Origin: Leishmania infantum JPCM5
Lineage: Eukaryota > Euglenozoa > Kinetoplastea > Trypanosomatida > Trypanosomatidae
Reading direction: 5' to 3'
Assembly: GCF_000002875.2 (NCBI RefSeq)
Contig: NC_009394.2
Coordinates: 434,001-498,000, forward strand
DNA: 64,000 nt
In this document: positions 9,750-18,860 of the stretch, one piece after another
Numbering within the stretch: the stretch's first letter is position 1
How the letters are laid out: every line of letters starts with the position of its first letter
Notes under the pieces: model-generated
Told to the model about the DNA's origin: nothing
The model's database searches: none
Seen by the model: the letters and a program-made list of their open reading frames with translations, nothing else
Program-made: the position numbers and the translations under genes

Positions 9750-12700
9750 CTACACACCAGCAACAGCGCAGATCCAGCTCACCGCCGTCGCCACCTCCTC
9801 GTGTGACACATCCTCCAGGAAGGAGAAGAGCGAGCTGCCTATGAAGGCCGAGCTGGCGACCACTGAGGGGGTTGCGGCGCCGATGAAGCGCCGCTCCGAC
9901 TCGCTCTTCGATCCTAACGCCGCCGATACTGCCAGAATCGGTGCCAGCTCACGCCACAGGATGCACACTACTCCCTCTGCCTTCTGCGCCAGCATCAGGA
10001 GCTCCTTACCAACAACCTCGGAGAAGTGCGTCTCGGCGGCTTTAGGGTTTCCACCGGCACCAGCCCCTCCACGTTGGCGCAGCCGTGAGCTTGCGGCTTG
10101 AATCACTAGGACAAGGTCTTCGTAACAGTGCGACAGCACCGCTTGCCACTGTAGCACCTCTGCCTCTGACGCTGCCGAAGCCACGGTGGCCGTGTCCTCG
10201 CGGAGGGACGAGGGAGAGCGACGGACTGCGCCACTATCACCGGTGCTTCGCCACGGAAATAAGGGCGGCGCGCCGCTACGAACGCAGGCGCGGCCCTCTA
10301 CCAGCAGGCTGGCAAGCCATCGCACCCGCTCAGCGATCTTCTCGTCTACCTGGCCTTCTCTGGCCATCACCGCCGCCCGGGCAGCGAGCCGGCGGGCGCC
10401 GCCGGTGCCACCCGTGAGCTTCACGTCTTTGTCCCCCGCCACAGAGAACGATGGGGATAAGCCGCTGCCGCCGGAGTTGCCTGTGTGACCACCACCGCTG
10501 CTTACCACACTGAGAGCCGCCTTGACAAGCAGCAGTGCATCGCTCTTCACGACAAGCAAGCCGGACGGCTTGAGGGGCCCCACGTAGCGGTGCACCATCC
10601 ACTGCGCCTCGTCCTCCAACTCTTCGCCTTTCTGCACCGCTGCGCCTGCTCGCAACTCGTATGTGCAGGCGAGGATGGAGCGCATCTGCGCTGGCGTCGC
10701 CTCGTGCATCAAGACTTTCAATGCGGCCTCTGCCGCGTCCTCGGCGAAGGCCGAGCCGCCATCTCTATCATGAGGCGACTCGACTGCCTCCGCACTTGGC
10801 TGCCCATCACCGCCGTCTACGCCAGTGCTCTCAGTTTTGTACTTCGCTGGCAGGAACGGGAGCGACTCGGCCAACGCGCACGCCACCAGCACGCGCGACT
10901 GCGCATCTGCAGGCTTCAGCGACTCAGTGGAGGAGGACAGCTCGCGACAAAGTATCTGCACACCTGTCAGCAGCGCGCGCATCTCGGCACTGTCCACAGA
11001 GAAATCGTGCTCCTGGGCGAGCGTGGTCGTGGTGGCGCGATGGCCGCCTCCGTCGCGGACCCCGAACGAGGCAACGACATGGGAGACACGTTGGCGCTGC
11101 TGGGAGAGGGGCGACAAGGACACGGTCGCCACGGCCGAGGTGGCGGGCGAGGGGGAGTACAAGCCGAGTTCGAACCGCCGCTGCAGACACCAGCGTAGCC
11201 ACCGCGCCCGAAGCACTGAGAGTGTAGGCGACGACGCGTTTGGTGGTATTGGCGTCGCGGCGCTATCCGACGAAGGGAAGAGCGCGTTGTAGACGTCGAA
11301 GAAACGCCCACCCGCCACGCATGCCGCCATCAGCGAGGGGTGTAGCTCCATGCGCAGCACCTGCACGGCAAGAGCCACCGCTGCCGCCTCCTTCTCGGTC
11401 GCCGCCGCCACCAACGCCTCGTCGATACCCACGCCAGTCGCGCTCGCGCAGCCCATGGCGGACTGCTGCAGTACCGCAACACTGCGCTTCTCTGCGAGCT
11501 GCACGAGGGCTTTGGAGACAGCGTCCTGCGAGGTTGATGCGGTGATGGCCGTGCTCCTGCTAGAGCGCGGGGCTGTACGGCGGACAGTGCTCGTCATTGT
11601 GCGCCCACTTGCGTCGATCTGAGCGTGACTGCTTATGGGCGCTTCCAACGGGGTGTGGGAGGAGGCACCGGCGCTGCTGGGCTGTAGGGAGGTCAACAGG
11701 GCACGGAGAAGCACCAGCAGGCACACCTCTGCCATGTCTTCCGCGCCAACAGAGTTACTTTCCCCATTGCCAGCGGCGGCTTCACCGGCCAGCACCGTCT
11801 CCTCGGCGGCGGAGTCACGCACAGCGTACTCGATGGTGCCCCATAGCGAGCTCAGCACTGTGGCGGCCAGTCGGCGGTTTGCTGGCAAGACGGCCGTGAT
11901 GAGCGTGGCGTAGTCGGTTGCCAACGACCAGCGCAGCCCACGCAACGCTTGCGCGAAGGTCGGAGACGCCGCAAAGTACGTTTCAAAGCAGGCGATGGCA
12001 TGGTGGACGTTGAGGTCGCTGAGCGTCGCTAGCAGGACGGCGCTGAAGTGCACAGCGTTGCGCACGAAGGCGAACGGCGCGCCGCCGCCAGCGTCACCCT
12101 CACCACCGCCACCAATCCGCGACTGCACACTCATGACGGAGGCAAACAGGCAGTCCACAAGGGCATCGAGGCCGTGGCCGCCGTGGTGCACAATTATCTG
12201 CGCTAGCTCCGGCACAGCGCCGAGGATCGCCTGCCAGGCACCCGTGCGAAGCAATGCCTGCTGAACGTTATGGCCGTCTCCGTCTGTGCTCCAGAGCGCT
12301 GCTTTCATCTCGCCCTCCACATCTCCATCACCAGATGGAAAAGCAGAGAGCCAGCGAAGCGTGGCAGACAGCGACGGCCTCGGCGCCGAGGCCGCTTCGT
12401 CGCCCTCCATCAGCGCTTCGAGGGCGTCCACCGGCACCGCCTCGCGCACCTTCATGCAGAACCACGAACCAGCCAGTGAGGAGACCTGCGCCGGCATAGG
12501 TGCGCCAGTGGCGTCGTCAGCGGCCGACGCAGATGCCTGCTGCGCCGAAAGCACTGTCGACACCTCCCCTGCAGCTCGCACAGCCACGTTGAGGAGCGGC
12601 TTGCTTGCGGCTGCTGCTTCCTCTGTCAAGCCGGATGACGGCGATGCAGCGGGCTGCGTATGCGTCGGCACCGGGAGTGATGACTGCAGAGGCGGCAGCA

Positions 12701-13421
12701 GCACCGGGGGGGCGTTCCGCACGTCTTTGCCGCTGGTGCCGTCCAGGATGCTGACATCAGCCGCCGCAGCGCCAAACAACGACGCGGCCTTGTTGCCTCC
12801 GCCCGCGAAGTCGCTGCGGGAGTCCACTTTCGCGGAGAGACCAGGACCATTCGTGCCACCAACGTGCCGCGTGCGTGCAGCGGCGCCACCGGTGTTGGTC
12901 GGCACGTACACCGGCACTTTGCTGGCCGGCACGTCTGGCAGCGCATCTTCCAGCGGCACCGCCTCGGTGTCCGCATGCTTGCCAGTCAGCACCGTGTACA
13001 GTTGCTGCAGGAAGGCGCTGGCGCAGTCGTCAGCGCCGTTCATCATGCCGTCCACCATTGCTGCGCTTACATCCACCCCCTTCTGGCGCAGCACCTTGCG
13101 CAGAACAAACCAGTTGCTCTGCTTGTTCGCAGCGCTGGCCTTGTTCTCGAAGCTGTGCAGTGGCACATGCGACCAGTAGCGAGCACATATGTGCGCAATC
13201 ACATATCCGTTGGCCAAGTCCCGCTTCGGGTACTTGACGGAGCCGCCAAGTTGCAGCGACTGCAACCATGCCAGGATCTCGCGAGGAAGCGCGGCGCCGG
13301 TGCGAAGCGAAAAGGGCGTCGCCGCTGTACTCAGTGAGGGGGCAGCGAGAGACGACTCCTTCCCGATGGCGGTGCTCCGCCGCCCGACGGAGACCGCCTC
13401 CGAGGACGACGTTTGTGTCAT
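9750..13421 (-). CDS. Large CH-domain protein (SPATA4/SPEF1-type CH domain at N-terminus)
   Basis: 1,223 residues from the ATG at 13421 (MTQTSSSEAV). Residues 45-146 match the CH-like domain of SPATA4/SPEF1/CLAMP proteins: LPREILAWLQSL, then KRDLANGYVIAHI, then NWFVLRKVL and a closing LYTVLTG. In other species such domains bind microtubules and occur in flagellar and ciliary proteins. The remaining ~1,070 residues are Ala/Leu/Val-rich with Ser/Gly linkers and look like a helical, possibly armadillo- or HEAT-like, repeat array; I could not name a family for it. The frame stays open about 165 codons upstream but without a fitting ATG, so that part is taken as leader. A role in the flagellar or cortical cytoskeleton is an inference from the CH domain only. 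Confidence 0.8.
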   Translation of the reverse strand: MTQTSSSEAVSVGRRSTAIGKESSLAAPSLSTAATPFSLRTGAALPREILAWLQSLQLGGSVKYPKRDLANGYVIAHICARYWSHVPLHSFENKASAANKQSNWFVLRKVLRQKGVDVSAAMVDGMMNGADDCASAFLQQLYTVLTGKHADTEAVPLEDALPDVPASKVPVYVPTNTGGAAARTRHVGGTNGPGLSAKVDSRSDFAGGGNKAASLFGAAAADVSILDGTSGKDVRNAPPVLLPPLQSSLPVPTHTQPAASPSSGLTEEAAAASKPLLNVAVRAAGEVSTVLSAQQASASAADDATGAPMPAQVSSLAGSWFCMKVREAVPVDALEALMEGDEAASAPRPSLSATLRWLSAFPSGDGDVEGEMKAALWSTDGDGHNVQQALLRTGAWQAILGAVPELAQIIVHHGGHGLDALVDCLFASVMSVQSRIGGGGEGDAGGGAPFAFVRNAVHFSAVLLATLSDLNVHHAIACFETYFAASPTFAQALRGLRWSLATDYATLITAVLPANRRLAATVLSSLWGTIEYAVRDSAAEETVLAGEAAAGNGESNSVGAEDMAEVCLLVLLRALLTSLQPSSAGASSHTPLEAPISSHAQIDASGRTMTSTVRRTAPRSSRSTAITASTSQDAVSKALVQLAEKRSVAVLQQSAMGCASATGVGIDEALVAAATEKEAAAVALAVQVLRMELHPSLMAACVAGGRFFDVYNALFPSSDSAATPIPPNASSPTLSVLRARWLRWCLQRRFELGLYSPSPATSAVATVSLSPLSQQRQRVSHVVASFGVRDGGGHRATTTTLAQEHDFSVDSAEMRALLTGVQILCRELSSSTESLKPADAQSRVLVACALAESLPFLPAKYKTESTGVDGGDGQPSAEAVESPHDRDGGSAFAEDAAEAALKVLMHEATPAQMRSILACTYELRAGAAVQKGEELEDEAQWMVHRYVGPLKPSGLLVVKSDALLLVKAALSVVSSGGGHTGNSGGSGLSPSFSVAGDKDVKLTGGTGGARRLAARAAVMAREGQVDEKIAERVRWLASLLVEGRACVRSGAPPLFPWRSTGDSGAVRRSPSSLREDTATVASAASEAEVLQWQAVLSHCYEDLVLVIQAASSRLRQRGGAGAGGNPKAAETHFSEVVGKELLMLAQKAEGVVCILWRELAPILAVSAALGSKSESERRFIGAATPSVVASSAFIGSSLFSFLEDVSHEEVATAVSWICAVAGV

Positions 13422-13971
13422 TGCTCCGCTGCCACAAACGCCGACACGCGTGAGCTTGCGCGGGTCGCCCACAGGAAAGGGGGGAGGAGAAGGCAAGCGA
13501 CAACAAAGGGCGTAAGGGGATAGAGGTGTGAAGGAGATACGGCGTGTGCATGCCTGCGTTTCTATAGGCCCGTGTATCCGAGAAGGTGTGTTGACGCGCG
13601 CACGCCACTCACGAGGTTCGACTCTGTGCGCGTGTGCGCGAGCAGCAGCCGATGATGATGCAGGAAGGAAGGAAGGGGGTGAGGAGGGGAGAAGGTTGAT
13701 GGTTCGGGGAGAAAGGGAGAGCGGGGGAGGAGTGGGAAGGCGTCGCACATGTGTCCTCCTCTTTGAGCACCACGCACGCACGCATGTGCACACCGGTGCT
13801 TCCTTCTCCTGTCGCTCAAGTATCTGCGCTTGGTGGTGTGTCGTGAATGTGGTCTGGACAATAGGCGTGAAGGGAGATGAAGAGGTGCGATGCGGGCAGG
13901 CGACAAGGTTTCGCACACACCTTCACAGCCAAGGGGCATGCCTACCACCTTCCTTGAGCAAGGAGTCCCCT
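13422..13971. other. Intergenic spacer upstream of the CH-domain gene
   Basis: No gene is seen. The plus-strand purine stretch at about 13660-13735 would be the pyrimidine tract for trans-splicing of the CH-domain mRNA. Confidence 0.45.
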
Positions 13972-14727
13972 TCAGTGGCCGAGAACGACGTAGCGGAGCG
14001 TGCGCCATGCACCCCGCGGTGCCTGTTCGATGCCATTGCGCAGTCGACGGCCGTAGTAGAAGGCGCCGAGGGTCATGAGGTGCGTCATGGGCAGCCTACG
14101 CCGTTCCGTTGCACGCCTGACAGCGCTGTTCTTGTTCACGCTCTCGAAGTACTCCGCCGTGAAGCCGTGTGTGCCGTCTGCCATGGCCGCGTCTGCGCGG
14201 ATGCGGTTTTCCTTCGTCTGCCGGTCCTTCTCGAGGTGCCGCGCGTAGCGTACAAAGTCGCTGAAAGACACGTTCGCCTCCCGCATCTTCGCCTCCAGTG
14301 AGGAAATCACCGAGTTGCTGGTGGTGCGCTGCCATGGCAGCGTGAAGCCACGCAGGCTTATCGACGAGCCCGGCGCGCGGAAGCTGGCCGTCACCTCTGC
14401 CCACGCATCTTCGTGCGGGCGCGCTGCCGCACTGCCCTCGCCGCTCGCACTTGCGCTGGAGGGACGCGGGCCGAGGCCGGCGCCTTGGTGGTACTGCACT
14501 CGGTGCTCGAGCAGCTCTTTCAGGCAGGTGTAGGCCTCCGTCAGCTGCACCATTTTCGCTGTTGCGGCCTTCTCATTGTCGGCGTGCAGGTCTGGGTGAC
14601 ATTCTTTCGTGAGCTGCACGAACCTCTTCCGGAGGTCGCGCTTGCTTGTGGGTGGCGCCTGGAAGCCGAGGACGCGGCAAGCAACGCTGATGGGCAGGCA
14701 GCGGTGCAGCGGGCAGTGACGGAGCAT
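13972..14727 (-). CDS. J-domain (DnaJ-like) protein
   Basis: 251 residues starting MLRHCPLHRC at 14727. A J domain covers about residues 15-70 with the HPD tripeptide intact (residues 44-46, KECHPDLH), so stimulation of an Hsp70 ATPase is plausible. There is no Gly/Phe linker or zinc-binding domain, making it a type III J protein. The C-terminal ~150 residues include a basic helix and the segment MTLGAFYYGRRLRNG. The N-terminus is Arg/Cys/Leu-rich without acidic residues, compatible with a mitochondrial presequence, but this is weak. A 34-base pyrimidine tract on the minus strand (14851-14884) lies 124 bases upstream and suits trans-splicing. The partner Hsp70 is unknown. Confidence 0.88.
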   Translation of the reverse strand: MLRHCPLHRCLPISVACRVLGFQAPPTSKRDLRKRFVQLTKECHPDLHADNEKAATAKMVQLTEAYTCLKELLEHRVQYHQGAGLGPRPSSASASGEGSAAARPHEDAWAEVTASFRAPGSSISLRGFTLPWQRTTSNSVISSLEAKMREANVSFSDFVRYARHLEKDRQTKENRIRADAAMADGTHGFTAEYFESVNKNSAVRRATERRRLPMTHLMTLGAFYYGRRLRNGIEQAPRGAWRTLRYVVLGH

Positions 14728-15476
14728 ATCGACGCGCGTTGCAGAGTCACAGAAACGCACACATACACACACGCACGTCACTGCCTCCTTCTCACCCATA
14801 CGCAAACTTAGCGGGTGCACATCCAACGCGAGGAGAGATGAGGCACAAGTGAGGGAGAGGGAGAGGGGGAGGGAGAGGGAGGAATTAGCGAAGGTGAGGC
14901 GAGGGCTCTTTGATGCGTGCCCACATTTCTGTAAGAGGATACTGAAGGCTTCATTTAGTGTTGCCGTCGCGTAAAAGGCGGCTCTCTCCGGGGGAAGGGA
15001 GGGGAGGGGGAGGCTGCGTGGGGTCACGTCATAACCGCTACTCTGAGGCAGCAACCTCTTTTGGAGCTGGGACGCGAAACATGCACCATTGCGACGTACT
15101 CGCGCGCCGCGTTTCCACGCCGTTCACTACACCCCCAACATGCATTACGCAGCTCCCACCGCACATCGAATCGACGGCGGCGCACGCGCGTGTGCCAAGC
15201 CGCTTGCCTTGTTCGCTTAGAGAGAAAGGGGGTTCGGCATAGCTGCAGTGGCGACCTCAAGGCACACCGGCGCCTGGGCACGCGTACGTACACGCATGGG
15301 GAGCAAGAGTCACCGAGGGGTTTGCACCCCCCCTCCTCCTCCCTCTACCTCTCACTACCTCATCACACGTTACAGAGAATACGCCTCCTGCGATGACCGC
15401 ATGAACGCGGAGCCGACACTTCCCCCATCAGCGGGAACGCCTCGCTCGCTCACTCACTCCACCCGCCGTGCCTTGC
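14728..15476. other. Intergenic spacer upstream of the J-protein gene
   Basis: No gene is seen. Its main feature is the purine tract at 14851-14884 (pyrimidine on the coding strand). A second pyrimidine patch lies near 15328-15345 on the plus strand. Confidence 0.5.
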
Positions 15477-16445
15477 CTACACAAGGGTCACCAAAACGTC
15501 CACGCCGAACAACTGTGCGAAGAGATGCACTGCCTCATCAATGTGATTCACCCAGCTGTCGACACTGCCACTGCGGGCACCGGCTTGCACGCCGCCACCC
15601 CCGGTGCCCGCACTCACGACACCGCCACGGCCACCGGCCGTACCGGCATCGCCGCCGCCGCCATCTTCGTCATCGCCATCGTCGTCTTCCTCCGTCTGCG
15701 CAGCGAGCGCCTCTTCTTCCGCTGCGGTGCGCGCATCAACGGAGAAAGTCCAGCCACTGCGCTTCAACATCAGCTCCACAACGCGCTGCAGCACAAGCGC
15801 CGCTCTGGACGGATCGTCGGCGACAATATGCATCACGCCGACCGGCTTTGTGCCCCTGCCCTTCGTCACAGCACCGCCGTGGCGCACGCGCTGCTGCTGG
15901 TAGTACTCAATGATATAGTCGAACGTGGCCATGTCTGTCGTGGCGATGAGGTCGAAGTATGGTGGCGGCGCCGCGGTACCGCCCTCCGCCAAGATACACA
16001 CGGCGCGGCGCAGTGACTGCTCTGCCTCGGAGAAAGAGGAGTTGAAGTACGCGTAAGGGGTTATGCGAGCATCGCCGCCGTCCATGTCCATATAGGGGAG
16101 GCCGGTGGCAGCGTCGTTGTCGATGACCCCGCTCAGCAGCTTACCGGCCATCTGCAGCACCTGCGTGTCCTCGCTTACCGAGGTATCGGCGTTGCCCAGC
16201 TGTGCGGCGCCAGAGTGGAGCTGGTTCTGTTGCGGCTGGAGCGCCGCTGCCCGGGCGAGGGCGGGCGTTGTGCTGGCGCTCACGGCCAACACATCACTCA
16301 GGTGACCGCACCGCAGCGTCATGTGGGCAAAGAGCATCAGCGCCGTCGCCTGCGTCGCCTCCGCTGCGGTGGGCGGAGAGGAGAACGGCGCCGCCCCGCC
16401 GCGGGCGGGGGCGCTGCCGTCCACCACGTGGAGATGGAACTTCAT
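15477..16445 (-). CDS. Conserved-type hypothetical protein, 322 residues
   Basis: The frame starts with TTG at 16457; the first ATG is at 16445 (MKFHLHVVDG). The first third is Ala-rich and helical. The middle contains RITPYAYFNSSFSEAEQ and YFDLIATTDMATFDYIIEYY, which look like ordered sequence. Around residues 240-300 there is a long acidic Asp/Glu stretch followed by Gly-rich repeats, and then a short ordered C-terminus (WVNHIDEAVHLFAQLFGVDVLVTLV). I do not recognise a family. GC-rich codon use and coding strand agree with the neighbours, so I take it as a real gene of unknown function. Confidence 0.72.
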   Translation of the reverse strand: MKFHLHVVDGSAPARGGAAPFSSPPTAAEATQATALMLFAHMTLRCGHLSDVLAVSASTTPALARAAALQPQQNQLHSGAAQLGNADTSVSEDTQVLQMAGKLLSGVIDNDAATGLPYMDMDGGDARITPYAYFNSSFSEAEQSLRRAVCILAEGGTAAPPPYFDLIATTDMATFDYIIEYYQQQRVRHGGAVTKGRGTKPVGVMHIVADDPSRAALVLQRVVELMLKRSGWTFSVDARTAAEEEALAAQTEEDDDGDDEDGGGGDAGTAGGRGGVVSAGTGGGGVQAGARSGSVDSWVNHIDEAVHLFAQLFGVDVLVTLV

Positions 16446-17081
16446 GCGGCGCCTCAAACGGCAGCTAATGAGGACAGAGAGAGAGAGAGCACCGTGCGCG
16501 TATAAACGGACAAGTTCGTTGCGTGCGTGGGCTGTTCGCGTGTTCGTGCGCTACGCCGTGGCGCGGCAGGAGCATCAAAGTCGAAGGACACAGAGAGGAA
16601 GCGAGCGAGTGGGAGACGGAGCGGTGCGGTGGATGAGGAGAAGTGGCACCGAGAAGGGGAGCGATGCGGCACCGCCTCGTCTCTTGTGCCCGCCAGCGAG
16701 CGGGGCAACGGCGACGATGATCAGGAGCAGTCGGCATCGCCTTGCGTCTGCGCGTATGCACCATGAAATCGAATGGAGAGGGACGAAGGTGAGCACGCAC
16801 GTTGCGATAGACCACACGCACACACACACACACACACACACAGTCGAGTTGTAGGGAAGGAGGGAGGCAGCTGGACGGACATGCGCCGTGGAGCGAGAGA
16901 GAGAGAGGGTGCGGTGTGTGTGTGTGCGTGCGTGTCGGGGAGGGGGCCACAACGTACATGAAGAGGTGCTCTGTGTTCGCCAAGTGTGCCAGCGTCTTCC
17001 TCCTTGCCCGCCAGCTCCTCAACAGCCGGCAGCACCGATGAGCCCCTCCTCCCAACTGCCTCGCCGTCGGAAACGATATTC
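16446..17081. other. Intergenic spacer
   Basis: No gene is seen. It holds a CA repeat (about 16815-16842) and purine runs. The coiled-coil gene stop lies at its right end. Confidence 0.5.
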
Positions 17082-18860
17082 TCACCACACTGCAGGCCCT
17101 TGGCTGCCCACCTTTTCCCGCGCCACAACGCCGAGTGCGCCGTCGACGCCACTCTCGAGGGACGCCAGGTGCGCCTCAAGGGCCGTCTTCTGTCGGCGAA
17201 GCAGGTCGAGCGCGCTCCGCTCCCGCTCCAGCGTGCCGCGTAGCTCGGCCTCGGTCCGCTCCAGAGCGACCACCTCCTCCACACTGCGCTGCAAGTGCCG
17301 CTCCAGCCGCGGCAGTTCTCGCTGAAGCACTGTGTAGCGTTCCGCTGCACCGTTTGCGGCACTTGACCCACCGAGACAGAAGGCCGCGGCTACCTCGCTG
17401 CTGTCATCACCTTTTTCCCCTGACAGCCAACCGTCGCGCGCGCGCCGCTTCTGATAGAGCGCTTCGTCCACGGCCGCACAGTCTGCTGCTGCCTGTGCAC
17501 GCTGCGCGTGCACTTCATCGTACTTGTCGGACACGGACTTCAAGGCTTGCCGCACCCGCTCAAGATCATCCTCTGCATCCTCACGTCTTCGCTTCGAGTC
17601 GCGGTATGCCTGTTGCGCCGCTGCGAGCGCTTCTTCAGCAGCGTGGTGATCACTGATGGCCATGTCGTAGGCTGCCTTCGCCTGGTGATAGCGAGCCTCG
17701 CTGGCGGCCAGCTCCTGACGCGCGATGGCGTCCTGGAAAGCGGCGTGCTGATGCAGTTGTTGAACACGCTGCAGTGCCTCCTTTGTGGCTTGCTCTCGCA
17801 GCGCGGACGCATTCTGTAACGCAGCGGCGCGCTCAGCCGCTGCGCACTGCGCCCGCAACTCCGCCAGCCGGCGACGTTCGTGGGCTTCTTCCTTGGTCGC
17901 CTCCGCCACGGCCGCCTTCAGCCTTTCGAGCCGATGCTGCAGCGCCTGTTCACTTTCGGCGCGCCGCTGTAGCCGCGCTGTCGCGGCCCTGCGCTGCTCT
18001 GCGCGAGCTCTCTGCGACTCACAGTGCGAGCCTAGCAGGAGGCGGGTGCGCCGCACCACAGCATCCGCAAGACTTCGCAACGAATCGGGCGCGCTTTCCT
18101 TCGCCCCTGCATCCTCTTCCGAGTCGCAGGAACCACCCCCGTGGACAGACTCCAGCAGGGTCGCCTTTTTCTCCCGAGCCGACGCTGAGTGGGCCGCATA
18201 CTCCTCAGTTTGACCGTGGTGTTGCTGATGTCGCTGGTACAGCTCTGCCAAACCCCGCAGCATGTCGCGCAAAGCCTCCTTCAGCGACGCTTCCCCTTCC
18301 ACGATGGCCTGCACAGCGACGGTAAGCCGCTGAAGGTGACGAGTATGCGGCGATGGGGCCTCACCCTCGCGCTGCTTACGGTGTAGTCGTAGCAGCCGCT
18401 CGCGGCCGAGACTCAGCAGCGCCCATCGGCTCTCAAACACGCGCGTGTTTGCCGCCTCCAGGTCCTCGAGCTGAGCGAGGCGCTTCCGTGCTTGTTCGAC
18501 GGTATAAGGGGCATCCGCAGTCGTGCGCGAGAAGCCGGATGTGCTCGCCGATGCCTTCAGGCCTTGTGCATGCAGCTCCCACGAGCGCTCATCGGTTCCT
18601 GGAGCCACGGGAGTGGATACTGGCGCGGCAGAGGACGACAGACGCGGCGGCCTCGGCGACATCGAGTCTTGGTCAGCGCAGGCGAGGCTAGTGCTCGAGG
18701 CACGTCGCTGCTGTCGCTGTGCTAGCAGCGCGTGTCGCCCCCACGCTAGCAGCCTTGCTACATCCTCGCTCAGCGCCGAGGGTGCGACGGCGGATGAGGA
18801 TGCAGCGACAGAGGAAGAGATGGAGTCATGGGCGGACTTGTGCGGCGGTACGTGCCACAT
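17082..18860 (-). CDS. Coiled-coil protein, 592 residues
   Basis: The longer frame begins with GTG at 18941; the first ATG is at 18860 (MWHVPPHKSA). Residues ~20-110 are Ser/Ala-rich. From about residue 125 to 540 the chain is almost entirely Ala/Glu/Arg/Gln/Leu helix with heptad-like spacing, for example in the RQALKSVSDKYDEVHAQRA and LERHLQRSVEEVVALERT segments. It ends in a coiled coil followed by a short Gly-rich tail. No catalytic motif is visible. Such proteins in trypanosomatids are often cytoskeletal or basal-body/flagellar components, but nothing here proves it. Confidence 0.8.
   Translation of the reverse strand: MWHVPPHKSAHDSISSSVAASSSAVAPSALSEDVARLLAWGRHALLAQRQQRRASSTSLACADQDSMSPRPPRLSSSAAPVSTPVAPGTDERSWELHAQGLKASASTSGFSRTTADAPYTVEQARKRLAQLEDLEAANTRVFESRWALLSLGRERLLRLHRKQREGEAPSPHTRHLQRLTVAVQAIVEGEASLKEALRDMLRGLAELYQRHQQHHGQTEEYAAHSASAREKKATLLESVHGGGSCDSEEDAGAKESAPDSLRSLADAVVRRTRLLLGSHCESQRARAEQRRAATARLQRRAESEQALQHRLERLKAAVAEATKEEAHERRRLAELRAQCAAAERAAALQNASALREQATKEALQRVQQLHQHAAFQDAIARQELAASEARYHQAKAAYDMAISDHHAAEEALAAAQQAYRDSKRRREDAEDDLERVRQALKSVSDKYDEVHAQRAQAAADCAAVDEALYQKRRARDGWLSGEKGDDSSEVAAAFCLGGSSAANGAAERYTVLQRELPRLERHLQRSVEEVVALERTEAELRGTLERERSALDLLRRQKTALEAHLASLESGVDGALGVVAREKVGSQGPAVW

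Noticed and set aside
13560..13640. tRNA-like B-box (GGTTCGACTC near 13614)
   Set aside because: No A-box, acceptor stem or cloverleaf could be built around it.
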